Source: Propionibacteriaceae bacterium | GTDB lineage: Bacteria > Actinomycetota > Actinomycetes > Propionibacteriales > Propionibacteriaceae | NCBI GenBank assembly: GCA_009778535.1 | Contig: WRJP01000012.1 | Span: 1 to 20,261 of the forward strand | Length of the DNA stretch: 20,261 nt | Direction: 5' to 3' | Shown here: positions 8,092 through 15,960 of the stretch, in pieces | Layout of the letters: every line of letters begins with the position of its first letter | Numbering within the stretch: position 1 is the stretch's first letter | Made by a program: the position numbers and the translations under genes | Notes under the pieces: generated by a model | Database searches by the model: none | Told to the model about the DNA's origin: nothing | Seen by the model: only the letters and a program-made list of their open reading frames with translations

Positions 8092-9621
8092 ATGACATTA
8101 CCTTGGCTGACGGTTTTGGGCTTAATCCCGATCGTGGGTGCGCTGCTGCTGTGTCTGCCAGTGTTCAAGCATGTGGGCAAAGTAGTCGGACTGGCGTTTT
8201 CGTTGTTGACGTTTGGTGTCGGCAGCTGTGTCACGGTGCTTTACCTGGGTGGATTGAACCTGAATGAGCAAATCTCTTGGATGCCTGCTTTCGGAACTTA
8301 TTGGGCGCTTGCGGTCGACGGCATGGGGTTGTTGCTGGTGCTCTTGACGGCTACGCTCGTCCCTGTCGTGCTCATAGCTGAGTGGAATATCGCCGAACGG
8401 ATACAGCAGGCTAATCCAGAAGCGAAACGCTGGGATGGGCGAGCTTTCTTTGCCCTGGTGCTATTGCTGGAAGGGCTTTGCCTTTTCGTATTCATGGCAC
8501 AAGATGTGCTGCTGTTCTATCTGCTTTTTGAGGCGACGTTGCTGCCGATGTACTTTTTGATTGGCGGTTTCGGTGGGTCAAGGCGCAGTTACGCTGCCAC
8601 TAAGTTCCTGCTTTTCGGACTGGTAGGCGGGCTGATCATGCTGGTTTCAGTGATCGGAGTTTACGTCTGGAGCGAGACTGAGGCAGGCAATCCCACCTAT
8701 CTGATTTCGGAGTTGACGAAACTGGATACTGGCGCGACGGGTTCGCTGTTGATGATCTGTTTCTTGGTCGCCTTCATTCTGAAAGCGCCGATGGTTCCAG
8801 TCCATGTCTGGCTGCCAACCACTGCTGAGGAAGCTACACCGGGCACGTCGGCGTTGCTGGTTGGCATCATGGACAAAATGGGCACCTTCGGGATGATCAA
8901 GATTTGTTTGGCACTGTTCCCGCAGGAATCAATCAACGCTGCTCCGGTAATGATTACCTTAGCTTTGATTTCGATTCTGTACGGCGGGTTGGCGGCTGTC
9001 AGTTCGCCGAATTTGCTGCGTTTGGTAGCGTACACGTCGGTGAGCCATTTCGGGTTTATGGTGTTGGGGATTTACACCTTCACGTCTGTGGGAATGAGCG
9101 GTTCTATCTTCTACATGGTGAACCACGGTTTCTCCACGGCGGCGCTTTTCTTGGCACTTGGTTATCTGATAAAACGGGGCGGCTCTGCCAAAATTGCCGA
9201 TTACGGCGGGGTACAGAAAGTTGCACCTGTCATGGCTGGGGTGGTTTTGGTTGCGGGGCTTTCTGCACTTGCCTTGCCTGGCATGTCGAGTTTCGTCTCA
9301 GAGTTCATGGTTCTGGCCGGAGCCTGGTCGCGGATTCCGTGGGTGGCGATTATCGCGGCATTAGGTATGGTTTTGGCTGCGGTTTACGTTCTTCGCATGT
9401 ATCAGCGGGTGATGACTGGGTCGTTGGAATCGGAGCTTGCAACCAAGATTGGAGTCGATCTGGACTTGAAGGAACGGCTGATCGCTGGTTTCTTAATTCT
9501 GGTGATTCTGGTGTTGGGGTTTGTGCCTAATTTGGCACTGGGCATCATCGAACCTACGGCGGTAAACATAGTCGGTGTGCTTGGGTTGTCTGACCCAATG
9601 CCACAGCTAGGAGGCAAGTGA
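8092..9621 (+). CDS. nuoM: NADH-quinone oxidoreductase subunit M
   Basis: This is the central antiporter-like membrane subunit of complex I. It has 509 residues and about 14 hydrophobic helices. Conserved channel residues are E147 (LFYLLFEATLLPMYF), K231 (AFILKAPMVPVHVWLP), K262 (GIMDKMGTFGMIK) and E404 (SSFVSEFMVLAGA). The open frame extends upstream to 8029 inside nuoL, but ATG 8092 has SD GGGAGGAG just after the nuoL stop and gives the normal N-terminus MTLPWLTVLGL. The stop shares one base with the nuoN start (TGATG). Confidence 0.97.
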   Translation: MTLPWLTVLGLIPIVGALLLCLPVFKHVGKVVGLAFSLLTFGVGSCVTVLYLGGLNLNEQISWMPAFGTYWALAVDGMGLLLVLLTATLVPVVLIAEWNIAERIQQANPEAKRWDGRAFFALVLLLEGLCLFVFMAQDVLLFYLLFEATLLPMYFLIGGFGGSRRSYAATKFLLFGLVGGLIMLVSVIGVYVWSETEAGNPTYLISELTKLDTGATGSLLMICFLVAFILKAPMVPVHVWLPTTAEEATPGTSALLVGIMDKMGTFGMIKICLALFPQESINAAPVMITLALISILYGGLAAVSSPNLLRLVAYTSVSHFGFMVLGIYTFTSVGMSGSIFYMVNHGFSTAALFLALGYLIKRGGSAKIADYGGVQKVAPVMAGVVLVAGLSALALPGMSSFVSEFMVLAGAWSRIPWVAIIAALGMVLAAVYVLRMYQRVMTGSLESELATKIGVDLDLKERLIAGFLILVILVLGFVPNLALGIIEPTAVNIVGVLGLSDPMPQLGGK

Positions 9622-11177
9622 TGACAATCCCTGATCCGGTTTTTGAGTGGCTGGAACTGTCTCCGGTACTAGTGGTGTTCGTAGCCGCGTGTCTTGGCGT
9701 GATTATTGAGGCGGTTGTTCCGCGGAAAGCTCGTTTCTACTGCCAGCTTGTGCTTGCAGAGATTAGCCTGCTTTCTAGTGTTGGTTTCCTGGTTTTCAAC
9801 GGTGTCAGGGGCGCTTGGGGGCCGTTGGCAATGAAAGCGGTGATGCTCGACGGACCCGCGTTTGTGGCATGGTTGGCGCTGTTGGTCTTTGGGTTCTTGG
9901 CGTTGCTGGTTTTTGCCGAACGTAAAATCAATGCGGGGGCGACGGCCTTTGCTGCGCTCGCTTCTGCGGTTCCAGGTTCGGCTACCGAGTCGGAAGCTAT
10001 TGCGCAGCGCCGGGAGCACACTGAAATCTTCCCGCTGGCGCTGTTCAGTATCGCGGGCATGATGGTTTTCGTCGCAGCGAATGATCTGCTCACGATGTTT
10101 ATCGCACTAGAAGTAATGTCACTTCCCTTATATCTGATGAGCGGCATGGCGCGTAGCCGTCGTATCCTTAGCCAAGAGGCGGCGTTGAAGTACTTCTTGT
10201 TGGGGGCGTTCGCTTCGGCGTTTTTCCTGTTCGGGATTGCTTTGCTGTATGGCTATTCCGGCAGCTTCAATCTGGCACGAATCGCTGATTCGCTGGGGTT
10301 TTCGACTATGAATCGCGGCCTGCTGCTTTGCGGTATTGGTTTGATGGCGGTTGGGCTGTTGTTCAAGGCAGGGGTGGTGCCTTTCCAGTTTTGGGTGCCT
10401 GACGTTTATACCGGAGCGCCCACGCCGGTCACTGGCTTCATGGCTATCTGTACGAAGTTGGCGGCGGTCGTCGGGTTGGCAAGGGTTTTCTATGTCGCGC
10501 TCGGTGCGGAACGTTGGAGTTGGCAAACCCTGTTTGCGGTGCTGGCCATTGCGACGATGCTGGTCGGGGTGATCTTGGCACTGACCCAGACCGATCTCAA
10601 ACGGCTGTTGGCGTATTCTGCTATTTCCCATGCTGGTTTCATTCTGACCGCTGTGGTGGGCGCGTATCAGAATGTTGCCGCAGGGCGTGTTAACGCCTTT
10701 GGTTCGATCATTTTTTACCTGATCGCCTATGGGTTTGGAATCATTGCTGCCTTTGCGATTATCACCACTGTTAGGGACGAGGGGGGAGAAGCTACCAGAT
10801 TGCAGAGTTGGAACGGCTTGGGGCGCAAGAATCCCTTGCTGGCTGGAGTCTTTGCGTTCTTGTTGCTCAGTTTTGCTGGTATTCCGCTCACTGGCGGGTT
10901 CATCGGTAAGTGGGAGGTTTTCGCTTCCGCTTGGGCTGGCGGGTTCTGGTGGCTGGCTATTACCGCAGTCGGGTTCTCGCTGGTCGCCGCTTATGTCTAC
11001 ATAAAGGTGATAATGGCCATGTTCTTTGAAGAACCTGACGAAACGGTAGTGGTCGGCAAAGCTTCGCTGTTCACCTGGATTCCGGTGGCTATTGGAGCCT
11101 TGGCGACTCTATACCTTGGCATTTTCCCCGAACACCTGATGGAACTCGTCTCAAACCTGCAAATCTTCCTCCGCTAG
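9621..11177 (+). CDS. nuoN: NADH-quinone oxidoreductase subunit N
   Basis: This is the third antiporter-like membrane subunit of complex I and the last nuo gene here. It has 518 residues. Conserved channel residues are E164 (MFIALEVMSLPLYLM), K249 (GLLFKAGVVPFQFWVPD) and K279 (FMAICTKLAAV), with a further Lys in FIGKWEVF. A hydrophilic stretch (about 100-138) enlarges the loop between early helices. ATG 9621 lies 6 nt after AGGAGG (9609-9614); an in-frame GTG at 9618 is only 3 nt from the SD and less likely. The end of the operon is not marked by an obvious terminator, so transcription may read into the paralog pair downstream. Confidence 0.97.
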   Translation: MTIPDPVFEWLELSPVLVVFVAACLGVIIEAVVPRKARFYCQLVLAEISLLSSVGFLVFNGVRGAWGPLAMKAVMLDGPAFVAWLALLVFGFLALLVFAERKINAGATAFAALASAVPGSATESEAIAQRREHTEIFPLALFSIAGMMVFVAANDLLTMFIALEVMSLPLYLMSGMARSRRILSQEAALKYFLLGAFASAFFLFGIALLYGYSGSFNLARIADSLGFSTMNRGLLLCGIGLMAVGLLFKAGVVPFQFWVPDVYTGAPTPVTGFMAICTKLAAVVGLARVFYVALGAERWSWQTLFAVLAIATMLVGVILALTQTDLKRLLAYSAISHAGFILTAVVGAYQNVAAGRVNAFGSIIFYLIAYGFGIIAAFAIITTVRDEGGEATRLQSWNGLGRKNPLLAGVFAFLLLSFAGIPLTGGFIGKWEVFASAWAGGFWWLAITAVGFSLVAAYVYIKVIMAMFFEEPDETVVVGKASLFTWIPVAIGALATLYLGIFPEHLMELVSNLQIFLR

Positions 11178-11283
11178 CAGTTGGAGCGTCGGGACTGTTG
11201 GAGCACGCAAGTAAAGTAAAGAGAGTAAGTGGAGCGTAACTCTTGTTACGAAATCTCTATTGGGAGCACTAGAGGGACATGGG
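11178..11283. other. Intergenic region after nuoN
   Basis: This 106-nt spacer lies between nuoN and the first paralog. It contains an 8-bp direct repeat GTTGGAGC (11180-11187 and 11197-11204), a purine-rich stretch (about 11205-11234), and a perfect 6-bp stem with a 4-nt loop, CGTAAC-TCTT-GTTACG (11235-11250). The hairpin is not followed by a T-run, so I do not call it an intrinsic terminator. No convincing -35/-10 pair is visible. The downstream gene has SD AGAGGG at 11271-11276. Confidence 0.4.
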
Positions 11284-11985
11284 ATGATCTGTACTCGCAT
11301 GCCAAGTCAATACTATCGCCGACTTTCCCAGGCAGCATGGGGAATTTTCGGTTTCTTCTTTTGCTTAATAGCTTTCTTTACGATCGTAAGAATATTAGCC
11401 AGTCCACAGCCATGGTATTGGCGTGCTTTGGTAATGCTGATTCCTGTAATTCTTACCGTAGCCCCAATCTTCGTATTTCAGCGTATGAGTGACGATGCGT
11501 TTCGCAAGTTGTTGATTCGCTGGCCGTTGCGTTGGATGGCTGGCTTCGATGGAAACTGGCTCCCTTACAACCGGGTGCCCTTTATTTCCGTCACGACTAA
11601 AGGAATCGCCACCGACATGAAGCTGTCCTTTGGTGTGAAACGCATACCTTGGTCTGCGATTGATAAGGTAGCAGCGTTTGGCATCACATCTCCAAATTCA
11701 ATCAAGCCGCGCCAGATCGGAGTGCGCATGGCAGTTTCGGGTAACCACCGCGAACTGAGACGCTACGAGACTTTGGGTTTGGAGGCACCTTTCACGCATG
11801 AAATCTCGATTGGTCTGTTGGAAAATGGAAAAGTTGAATTCACGGCACAACAAATCGAGGAACAGATCGAAACATTGGGCGCTGCTTTGCTTGAGTATGG
11901 CCGCGAAAGGCGGGCGTTACTCCCGCCACAAGAACCCACTGAGACTACCGCCGTCACTTGGGATAGCTACCCTCACGTTGTTTGA
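11284..11985 (+). CDS. Two-helix membrane protein with possible PH-like domain, paralog 1
   Basis: I do not recognise a characterised family. The protein has 233 residues. Two hydrophobic helices occupy about residues 17-38 and 47-65. A conserved amphipathic linker (RMSDDAFRKLLIRWPLRW, 67-84) follows, then a soluble region with alternating beta-like segments (ISVTTKGIATDMKLSFGVKR, IPWSAIDKVAAFGI, IGVRMAVSG) that resembles membrane-anchored bacterial PH-like (bPH) domains, and an acidic helix ending in ALLEYGRERRAL and YPHVV. The PH assignment is inference from pattern only. ATG 11284 is 7 nt after AGAGGG (11271-11276) and gives gap-free alignment with the next gene from residue 1; an upstream TTG at 11260 lacks this support. 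It is separated from paralog 2 by 21 nt, so the two are probably co-transcribed. Confidence 0.85.
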   Translation: MICTRMPSQYYRRLSQAAWGIFGFFFCLIAFFTIVRILASPQPWYWRALVMLIPVILTVAPIFVFQRMSDDAFRKLLIRWPLRWMAGFDGNWLPYNRVPFISVTTKGIATDMKLSFGVKRIPWSAIDKVAAFGITSPNSIKPRQIGVRMAVSGNHRELRRYETLGLEAPFTHEISIGLLENGKVEFTAQQIEEQIETLGAALLEYGRERRALLPPQEPTETTAVTWDSYPHVV

Positions 11986-12006
11986 CTTGCATGGAAGGAG
12001 CATGAA

Positions 12007-12678
12007 GTGATCATTACGGCCACACCGGCAAGAGAATACCGGCTTGGACTAAGAGTAACGATGGCTTTGTTGTGTGGCTTTTTTGCCTTTTTCGCTTTGA
12101 TTCCGATCGCGGCTACGTTATATGTTACCGGCGCTTGGGATTGGTGGCTTTCCTTTTTTCTATTGCCAGTGTTCATGACTGGCGCATTGGCTGTGGTGTT
12201 TCATCGGGTCAGTGATGAGACGGTGAAAAAACTCCTGATCAAGGCGCCATTTCGTTATTTTTCCGGACCCCAGTCGCTGCTGCATCCAGTGGACGCGCTA
12301 CATTTCCTTTCCGTTACTACATCCGGCATCAACACAAATGTCCAGATGCTCTTTCGAGTTAACCGTATTCCTTGGACGGCTGTTGCTACGGTGGTAGCTG
12401 TCAGTGTCAAGACTGCTAGCGCATTCAAGCCCGACCTTATTGGGTTGCGGTTGGCAATCACCGGCGAACATCCCAAGCTGGATCGCTATGAGGTGTCGGA
12501 TTTGCCGACGCCGTTTACCCATGAAATCTGGTTTGAGTTTGTAGGTGATCTTGATCAGACAGTGTCAGATTTAACGGATGCGCTGCTTGAGTATGGACGC
12601 GAAAAGCGAGCGTTACCTGCGCCGCAAGAACAACTTGATTCTAACGCTGCTTGGGATCACTACCCTCACGTTGTTTGA
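12007..12678 (+). CDS. Two-helix membrane protein with possible PH-like domain, paralog 2
   Basis: This is a paralog of the preceding gene with unknown function, 223 residues long. Helices lie at about 16-40 and 46-65, followed by HRVSDETVKKLLIKAPFRY (66-84) and the same beta-rich domain. Over residues 101-174 I count 35 identities in 74 gap-free positions with paralog 1 (blocks SVTT, RIPW, IG.R, RYE, PFTHEI). The C-terminal block ALLEYGREKRAL...PQE...WDHYPHVV is also shared. GTG 12007 is the start, 6 nt after AAGGAG (11995-12000); the ATG at 12002 is out of frame and stops after two codons. A tandem duplication is the simplest origin. It could be a heteromeric partner of paralog 1, but nothing in the sequence proves this. 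Confidence 0.85.
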   Translation: MIITATPAREYRLGLRVTMALLCGFFAFFALIPIAATLYVTGAWDWWLSFFLLPVFMTGALAVVFHRVSDETVKKLLIKAPFRYFSGPQSLLHPVDALHFLSVTTSGINTNVQMLFRVNRIPWTAVATVVAVSVKTASAFKPDLIGLRLAITGEHPKLDRYEVSDLPTPFTHEIWFEFVGDLDQTVSDLTDALLEYGREKRALPAPQEQLDSNAAWDHYPHVV

Positions 12679-12762
12679 AAAGCGAGGAATCACTATCCTC
12701 TGGCAGCCAATCAAACCACACCACCACCTTCCAAGATGCGTGGTAAATGTTAGGCTTGGCGT
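12679..12762 (+). promoter_or_regulatory. Predicted leaderless promoter of the polyprenyl synthase gene
   Basis: This 84-nt spacer precedes the polyprenyl diphosphate synthase gene. TAGGCT at 12751-12756 fits the TAnnnT form of an actinobacterial -10 element and is followed by exactly 6 nt and then the ATG at 12763, the geometry of a leaderless transcript. No Shine-Dalgarno is visible before this ATG. The -35 position (about 12728-12733, CTTCCA) is a weak match. This is inference from spacing only. Confidence 0.4.
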
Positions 12763-13755
12763 ATGAGTTGGAATCCCGCCCTCGTTACCGATGAGATCGA
12801 CGCGGATTTCGCCAGTTCTGTTTCAGATTTCATTGAAGAGATCGAGGAACGCCTTGTCGAAATAGCCAAGGCTGACACCGCATTTGCCAGTGAAGCTGCT
12901 GGGCACATCATCGCTTCAGGCGGAAAACGTTTCCGTCCGCTGATCGTAGTTACAGCTTCATTTTTGGGTCAAGCCAAACGCCAAGATGTTATCAACGCAG
13001 CCTTGGTAGTCGAATTAACGCATGCTGCAAGTCTGTATCACGACGATGTGATGGACGAAGCGCCCATGCGTCGCGGAGTTCCCAGCGCGAATCAACTCTG
13101 GGGAAATTTGGCGGCGATACTGGCAGGCGACTTGCTCTTTTCCAGAGCGTCGGCTGCAGTAATCAAGCTGGGAATGGAATACGTGAAGGTGCAGACGGCG
13201 ACCTTCGCGCGTCTCGTGCAAGGCCAACTTTCTGAAACAGTCGGTCCCACACCCCAAGACGACCCGTTGGAGCACTATCTGAAAGTCGTCGCCGACAAGA
13301 CGGGATCGCTGATAGCCACCTCGGCGCTTTTCGGAGGTATGGTCGCAAAGCTGCCGCAAGAGCAGTTGACAGCATTGGCAAAATTCGGTGAAGAAATCGG
13401 AATCCTTTTTCAACTCAGCGACGACATTATCGACATCACTTCCGACGAAGCCGGCAAAAAACCAGGTGCCGATCTGCGAGCAAAAATCCCAACTCTGCCA
13501 ATCTTGTTACTGCGCAAGGACGCACGTGAAGAAGACCAGAAGTTGCGCGAACTCCTCTCCGGTGACCTTTCTGACGACGCTGCGCTAGCTAACGTTCTGG
13601 ACTTGTTACGACAGAATTGGTGTATGGAGGCAGCGCGCCTTGAAGTGCAGGCAAGATCAGCTTTAGCCAGAAGCTACCTGGAGCCACTGCCTGACGGTCA
13701 TGCCAAGCGCGCCCTGGAAGCACTCTGCGATGCTGTCGCAACCCGCACTACCTGA
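12763..13755 (+). CDS. Long-chain polyprenyl diphosphate synthase
   Basis: This is a trans-isoprenyl diphosphate synthase that extends allylic diphosphates with isopentenyl diphosphate. It has 330 residues. The first aspartate-rich motif is D94-D95-x2-D98 (LYHDDVMDEAPMRRG), followed by R103-R104, and the second is D220-D221-x2-D224 (FQLSDDIIDITSD). GGKRFRP (53-59) binds diphosphate. The residues 4 and 5 before the first motif are small (Ser, Ala), which in this family permits long products rather than C15 or C20. This supports a role in making a menaquinone tail, fitting its position after the nuo genes, since menaquinone would be the acceptor for complex I. Product length cannot be read from the sequence, so no gene symbol is assigned. 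GK-PGADLRAKIPTLP replaces the commoner GKxxGxDLxxGKxTLP. Confidence 0.93.
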   Translation: MSWNPALVTDEIDADFASSVSDFIEEIEERLVEIAKADTAFASEAAGHIIASGGKRFRPLIVVTASFLGQAKRQDVINAALVVELTHAASLYHDDVMDEAPMRRGVPSANQLWGNLAAILAGDLLFSRASAAVIKLGMEYVKVQTATFARLVQGQLSETVGPTPQDDPLEHYLKVVADKTGSLIATSALFGGMVAKLPQEQLTALAKFGEEIGILFQLSDDIIDITSDEAGKKPGADLRAKIPTLPILLLRKDAREEDQKLRELLSGDLSDDAALANVLDLLRQNWCMEAARLEVQARSALARSYLEPLPDGHAKRALEALCDAVATRTT

Positions 13756-13813
13756 GCCGGGAGCATCAGTGTTTGTGCTGCCAGAATGACGAGCCAAAAA
13801 GGGCGAAACCACG

Positions 13814-15235
13814 ATGATGATTCATGAGTTAAGTGCGCAGGAGTTGGCTCAAGCCGTGCGCAGCAAGCAACTCAGCGCGGTAGAGGTCGCCGACCACACC
13901 CTGCGGAGAGCCGAAGCGCTCAGCGACGATGTAGGTGCGTTCGTAGCCGTAACTCCAGATTACGCCCTAGAACAGGCGCGGCGACTAGATGCCAGCCTCG
14001 CAACCGGCGATGCGGAAGAAAGTCCGCTGCTGGGGGTTCCGTGCCCAATCAAAGACCTAAATGCGGTAGCAGGTTTGCCGCTGGAATTCGGTTCGGCAAC
14101 CATGAAAGGCAACGTTTCAAAACACACCGATGGGGTAGTGACGCTGCTCACGCAAGGCGGTACGGTGGTGGTCGGAAAGACGAGCACTCCCGAGTATGGA
14201 TTTCCCTGCTACACCGAACCCGACAATGCCCCGCCTTCGCGTACTCCTTGGGATCGCTCGCGTTCGGCAGGCGGATCGAGCGGTGGGGCAGCAGCAGCAG
14301 TTGCGGCAAAGATCGTGCCCATCGCCCAGGCATCCGACGGTGGCGGCTCCATCCGTATCCCCGCGTCATGTTGCGGATTGGTTGGGCTGAAACCCAGCCG
14401 TGGACGAGTCAGTCATGGCCCATACGGTTTCCCAGGTGCGGGCTTGACCACTAATGGTGTTCTGACCCGCAACGTTCGTGACACTGCGTTAGCGCTGGAT
14501 GTCATTTCGACTGTTCCGGTCGGCGAAGTTTTCCATGTCGAAGCTCCGCACACCAGCTTCCTAGCTGCCTGCGAAGTCGACCCTGGGCAGCTCAAGATCG
14601 GTATGCTGACCAAACCGATCATCGCAGACACAAACGTCCATCCGGCTCCCCTGGAAGCCGTGCATGCCACGGCATTGCAGCTAGAGAGTCTAGGTCACAT
14701 CGTCGAAGAAGCGCCGGTGCCGATGCGTGTAGAACAGTGGGACGCTTTTGCGGCGCTCTGGTCAGTTGGCGCTTCGAGTATTCCGGTTACTGCGCAGAAA
14801 GAAACACTGCTGCGCCCATTGACGAGATGGCTGCGAGAACAAGGTCGCAAAGTCAGCGGAGATGCATACGCGGCGGCGCTAGTTGCATCGCAACGGTTGG
14901 CGCGCCGGATAGCGCAAGCGTGGCATCGGTACGACATCATCTTGACTCCGACACTGGCCGCCCCGCCCGCAAAGATAGGGGAACTGCGCAACGACGACGA
15001 TCCCCAAGCAGATTTCGCCGCTCAGACTCGCTTTACGCCGTGGACTTCGGTATACAACGTGAGCGGACTTCCCGCGATTTCATTGCCGCTGCATACGTCT
15101 ATTATCGATGGCGTAGAACTGCCAATCGGAGTAATGATCGGTGGCCGCTTCGGGGCTGAGGCATTGCTGCTCAGTGTTGCTGCTCAGCTTGAGGCCGCGA
15201 CTTTACTCGCCCCCCGAGCGCCGCAAAACATCTGA
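13814..15235 (+). CDS. Amidase-signature family hydrolase
   Basis: This is a 473-residue enzyme of the amidase signature family, which hydrolyses C-N bonds of amides using a Ser-cisSer-Lys triad. The Lys is K80 (GVPCPIKDLNAV), the cis-Ser lies in GGSSGG (153-158), and the nucleophile is S179 in DGGGSIRIPAS (175-185). The region around GLVGLKPSRGRVSHG completes the signature. The substrate cannot be deduced. No gatB or gatC lies nearby and the protein lacks clear reason to be called GatA, so an aminoacyl-tRNA amidotransferase role is unlikely. ATG 13814 has only a weak upstream SD (AAAAAGGG), and a second in-frame ATG at 13817 is equally possible. It is separated by 58 nt from the polyprenyl synthase gene. 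Its last 33 nt overlap the 3' end of the convergent IclR gene. Confidence 0.92.
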   Translation: MMIHELSAQELAQAVRSKQLSAVEVADHTLRRAEALSDDVGAFVAVTPDYALEQARRLDASLATGDAEESPLLGVPCPIKDLNAVAGLPLEFGSATMKGNVSKHTDGVVTLLTQGGTVVVGKTSTPEYGFPCYTEPDNAPPSRTPWDRSRSAGGSSGGAAAAVAAKIVPIAQASDGGGSIRIPASCCGLVGLKPSRGRVSHGPYGFPGAGLTTNGVLTRNVRDTALALDVISTVPVGEVFHVEAPHTSFLAACEVDPGQLKIGMLTKPIIADTNVHPAPLEAVHATALQLESLGHIVEEAPVPMRVEQWDAFAALWSVGASSIPVTAQKETLLRPLTRWLREQGRKVSGDAYAAALVASQRLARRIAQAWHRYDIILTPTLAAPPAKIGELRNDDDPQADFAAQTRFTPWTSVYNVSGLPAISLPLHTSIIDGVELPIGVMIGGRFGAEALLLSVAAQLEAATLLAPRAPQNI

Positions 15236-15925
15236 TAGTCGTTCTGCGGCTGCGATCACGGCGGGAGCGTGCAGTCGCCCGGGCTGCCTGGAGAGTCGCT
15301 CAATAGGGCCCGAGACGCTGACGGCAGCGATTACCTTTCCGGCGGGGGAGCGTACCGGCGCGGAAACCGAAGCGACACCCTGCTCGCGCTCAGCAACTGA
15401 TTGTGCCCAACCGCGGCGGCGGACACTAGCTAGAGCTACTGCTGAGAAAGTAGCGTTTGCCAACCCGCGTTGAATGCGTTCTGGATCTTCCCAGGCCAGC
15501 AGCACTTGGGCGGCTGAACCGGCGTTCATGGTGAGCTGTGAGCCGACAGGGATGGTATCGCGTAATCCCGAGGGACGTTCTGCTGCCGCAGCACAGATTC
15601 GGAAATCTCCTTGGCGTCGGAATAGTTGTGCCGATTCGCCGATGATGTCACGCAATCTAGCCAGTACTGGGCCTGCCGTGGCTAGCAGCCGATCTTCCCC
15701 AGCCGCTGCGGAAAGTTCGGTGAGGCGTGGCCCCAGCACGAAACGTCCTTGCAAATCTCGCCCAACCAGACGATGATGTTCCAGTGCAACTGCTAGTCTA
15801 TGTGCCGTAGGCCGAGCTAGTCCGGTAGCGGTAACTAGCCCTGCTAGGGTTATCGGTCCCTGTTCTAGAGCCGATAAAACCAGGGCTGCTTTATCCAGAA
15901 CTCCAACACCACTTGAATTGTCCAT
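15203..15925 (-). CDS. IclR-family transcriptional regulator, probable LtbR-like regulator of leuCD
   Basis: This is a 240-residue regulator of the IclR family. A winged helix-turn-helix occupies about residues 8-62 (LDKAALVLSALEQGPITLAG, then LARPTAHRLAVALEHHRLVG). The remainder is an IclR effector-binding domain (about 75-235). The gene is divergent from leuC, the position held in actinobacteria by LtbR, a known IclR-type regulator of leucine and tryptophan biosynthesis genes. That precedent and the palindrome in between make it the likely regulator of leuCD and of itself. The ATG at 15925 lies 6 nt after a predicted -10 on the minus strand with no SD, so the mRNA may be leaderless. The C-terminal end overlaps the amidase gene tail to tail by 33 nt. 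Confidence 0.9.
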   Translation of the reverse strand: MDNSSGVGVLDKAALVLSALEQGPITLAGLVTATGLARPTAHRLAVALEHHRLVGRDLQGRFVLGPRLTELSAAAGEDRLLATAGPVLARLRDIIGESAQLFRRQGDFRICAAAAERPSGLRDTIPVGSQLTMNAGSAAQVLLAWEDPERIQRGLANATFSAVALASVRRRGWAQSVAEREQGVASVSAPVRSPAGKVIAAVSVSGPIERLSRQPGRLHAPAVIAAAERLSDVLRRSGGE

Positions 15926-15931
15926 ATGCTG

Positions 15932-15960
15932 ATACTCTCATCTTGCATCGTGATATGCAA
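15932..15960 (-). promoter_or_regulatory. Predicted promoter of the IclR-type gene
   Basis: On the minus strand TTGCAT (15960-15955) and GAGTAT (15937-15932) are separated by 17 nt. This is the mirror image of the leuC promoter, created by the same palindrome. Six nucleotides after the -10 comes the ATG of the regulator (15925), consistent with a leaderless mRNA. Confidence 0.5.

Noticed and set aside
8904..9530. 208-codon open frame on the plus strand inside nuoM
   Set aside because: It is an out-of-frame shadow of nuoM, with a low-complexity Gly/Cys/Arg-rich translation and no start signal.
11235..11250. CGTAAC-TCTT-GTTACG hairpin as the nuo operon terminator
   Set aside because: The stem is only 6 bp and half AT, and no T-run follows. 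It lies nearer the next gene than the nuoN stop.
13814..15235. Amidase as GatA of the Glu-tRNA(Gln)/Asp-tRNA(Asn) amidotransferase
   Set aside because: The amidase signature is shared by many hydrolases, there is no gatB or gatC nearby, and nothing in the sequence favours GatA.
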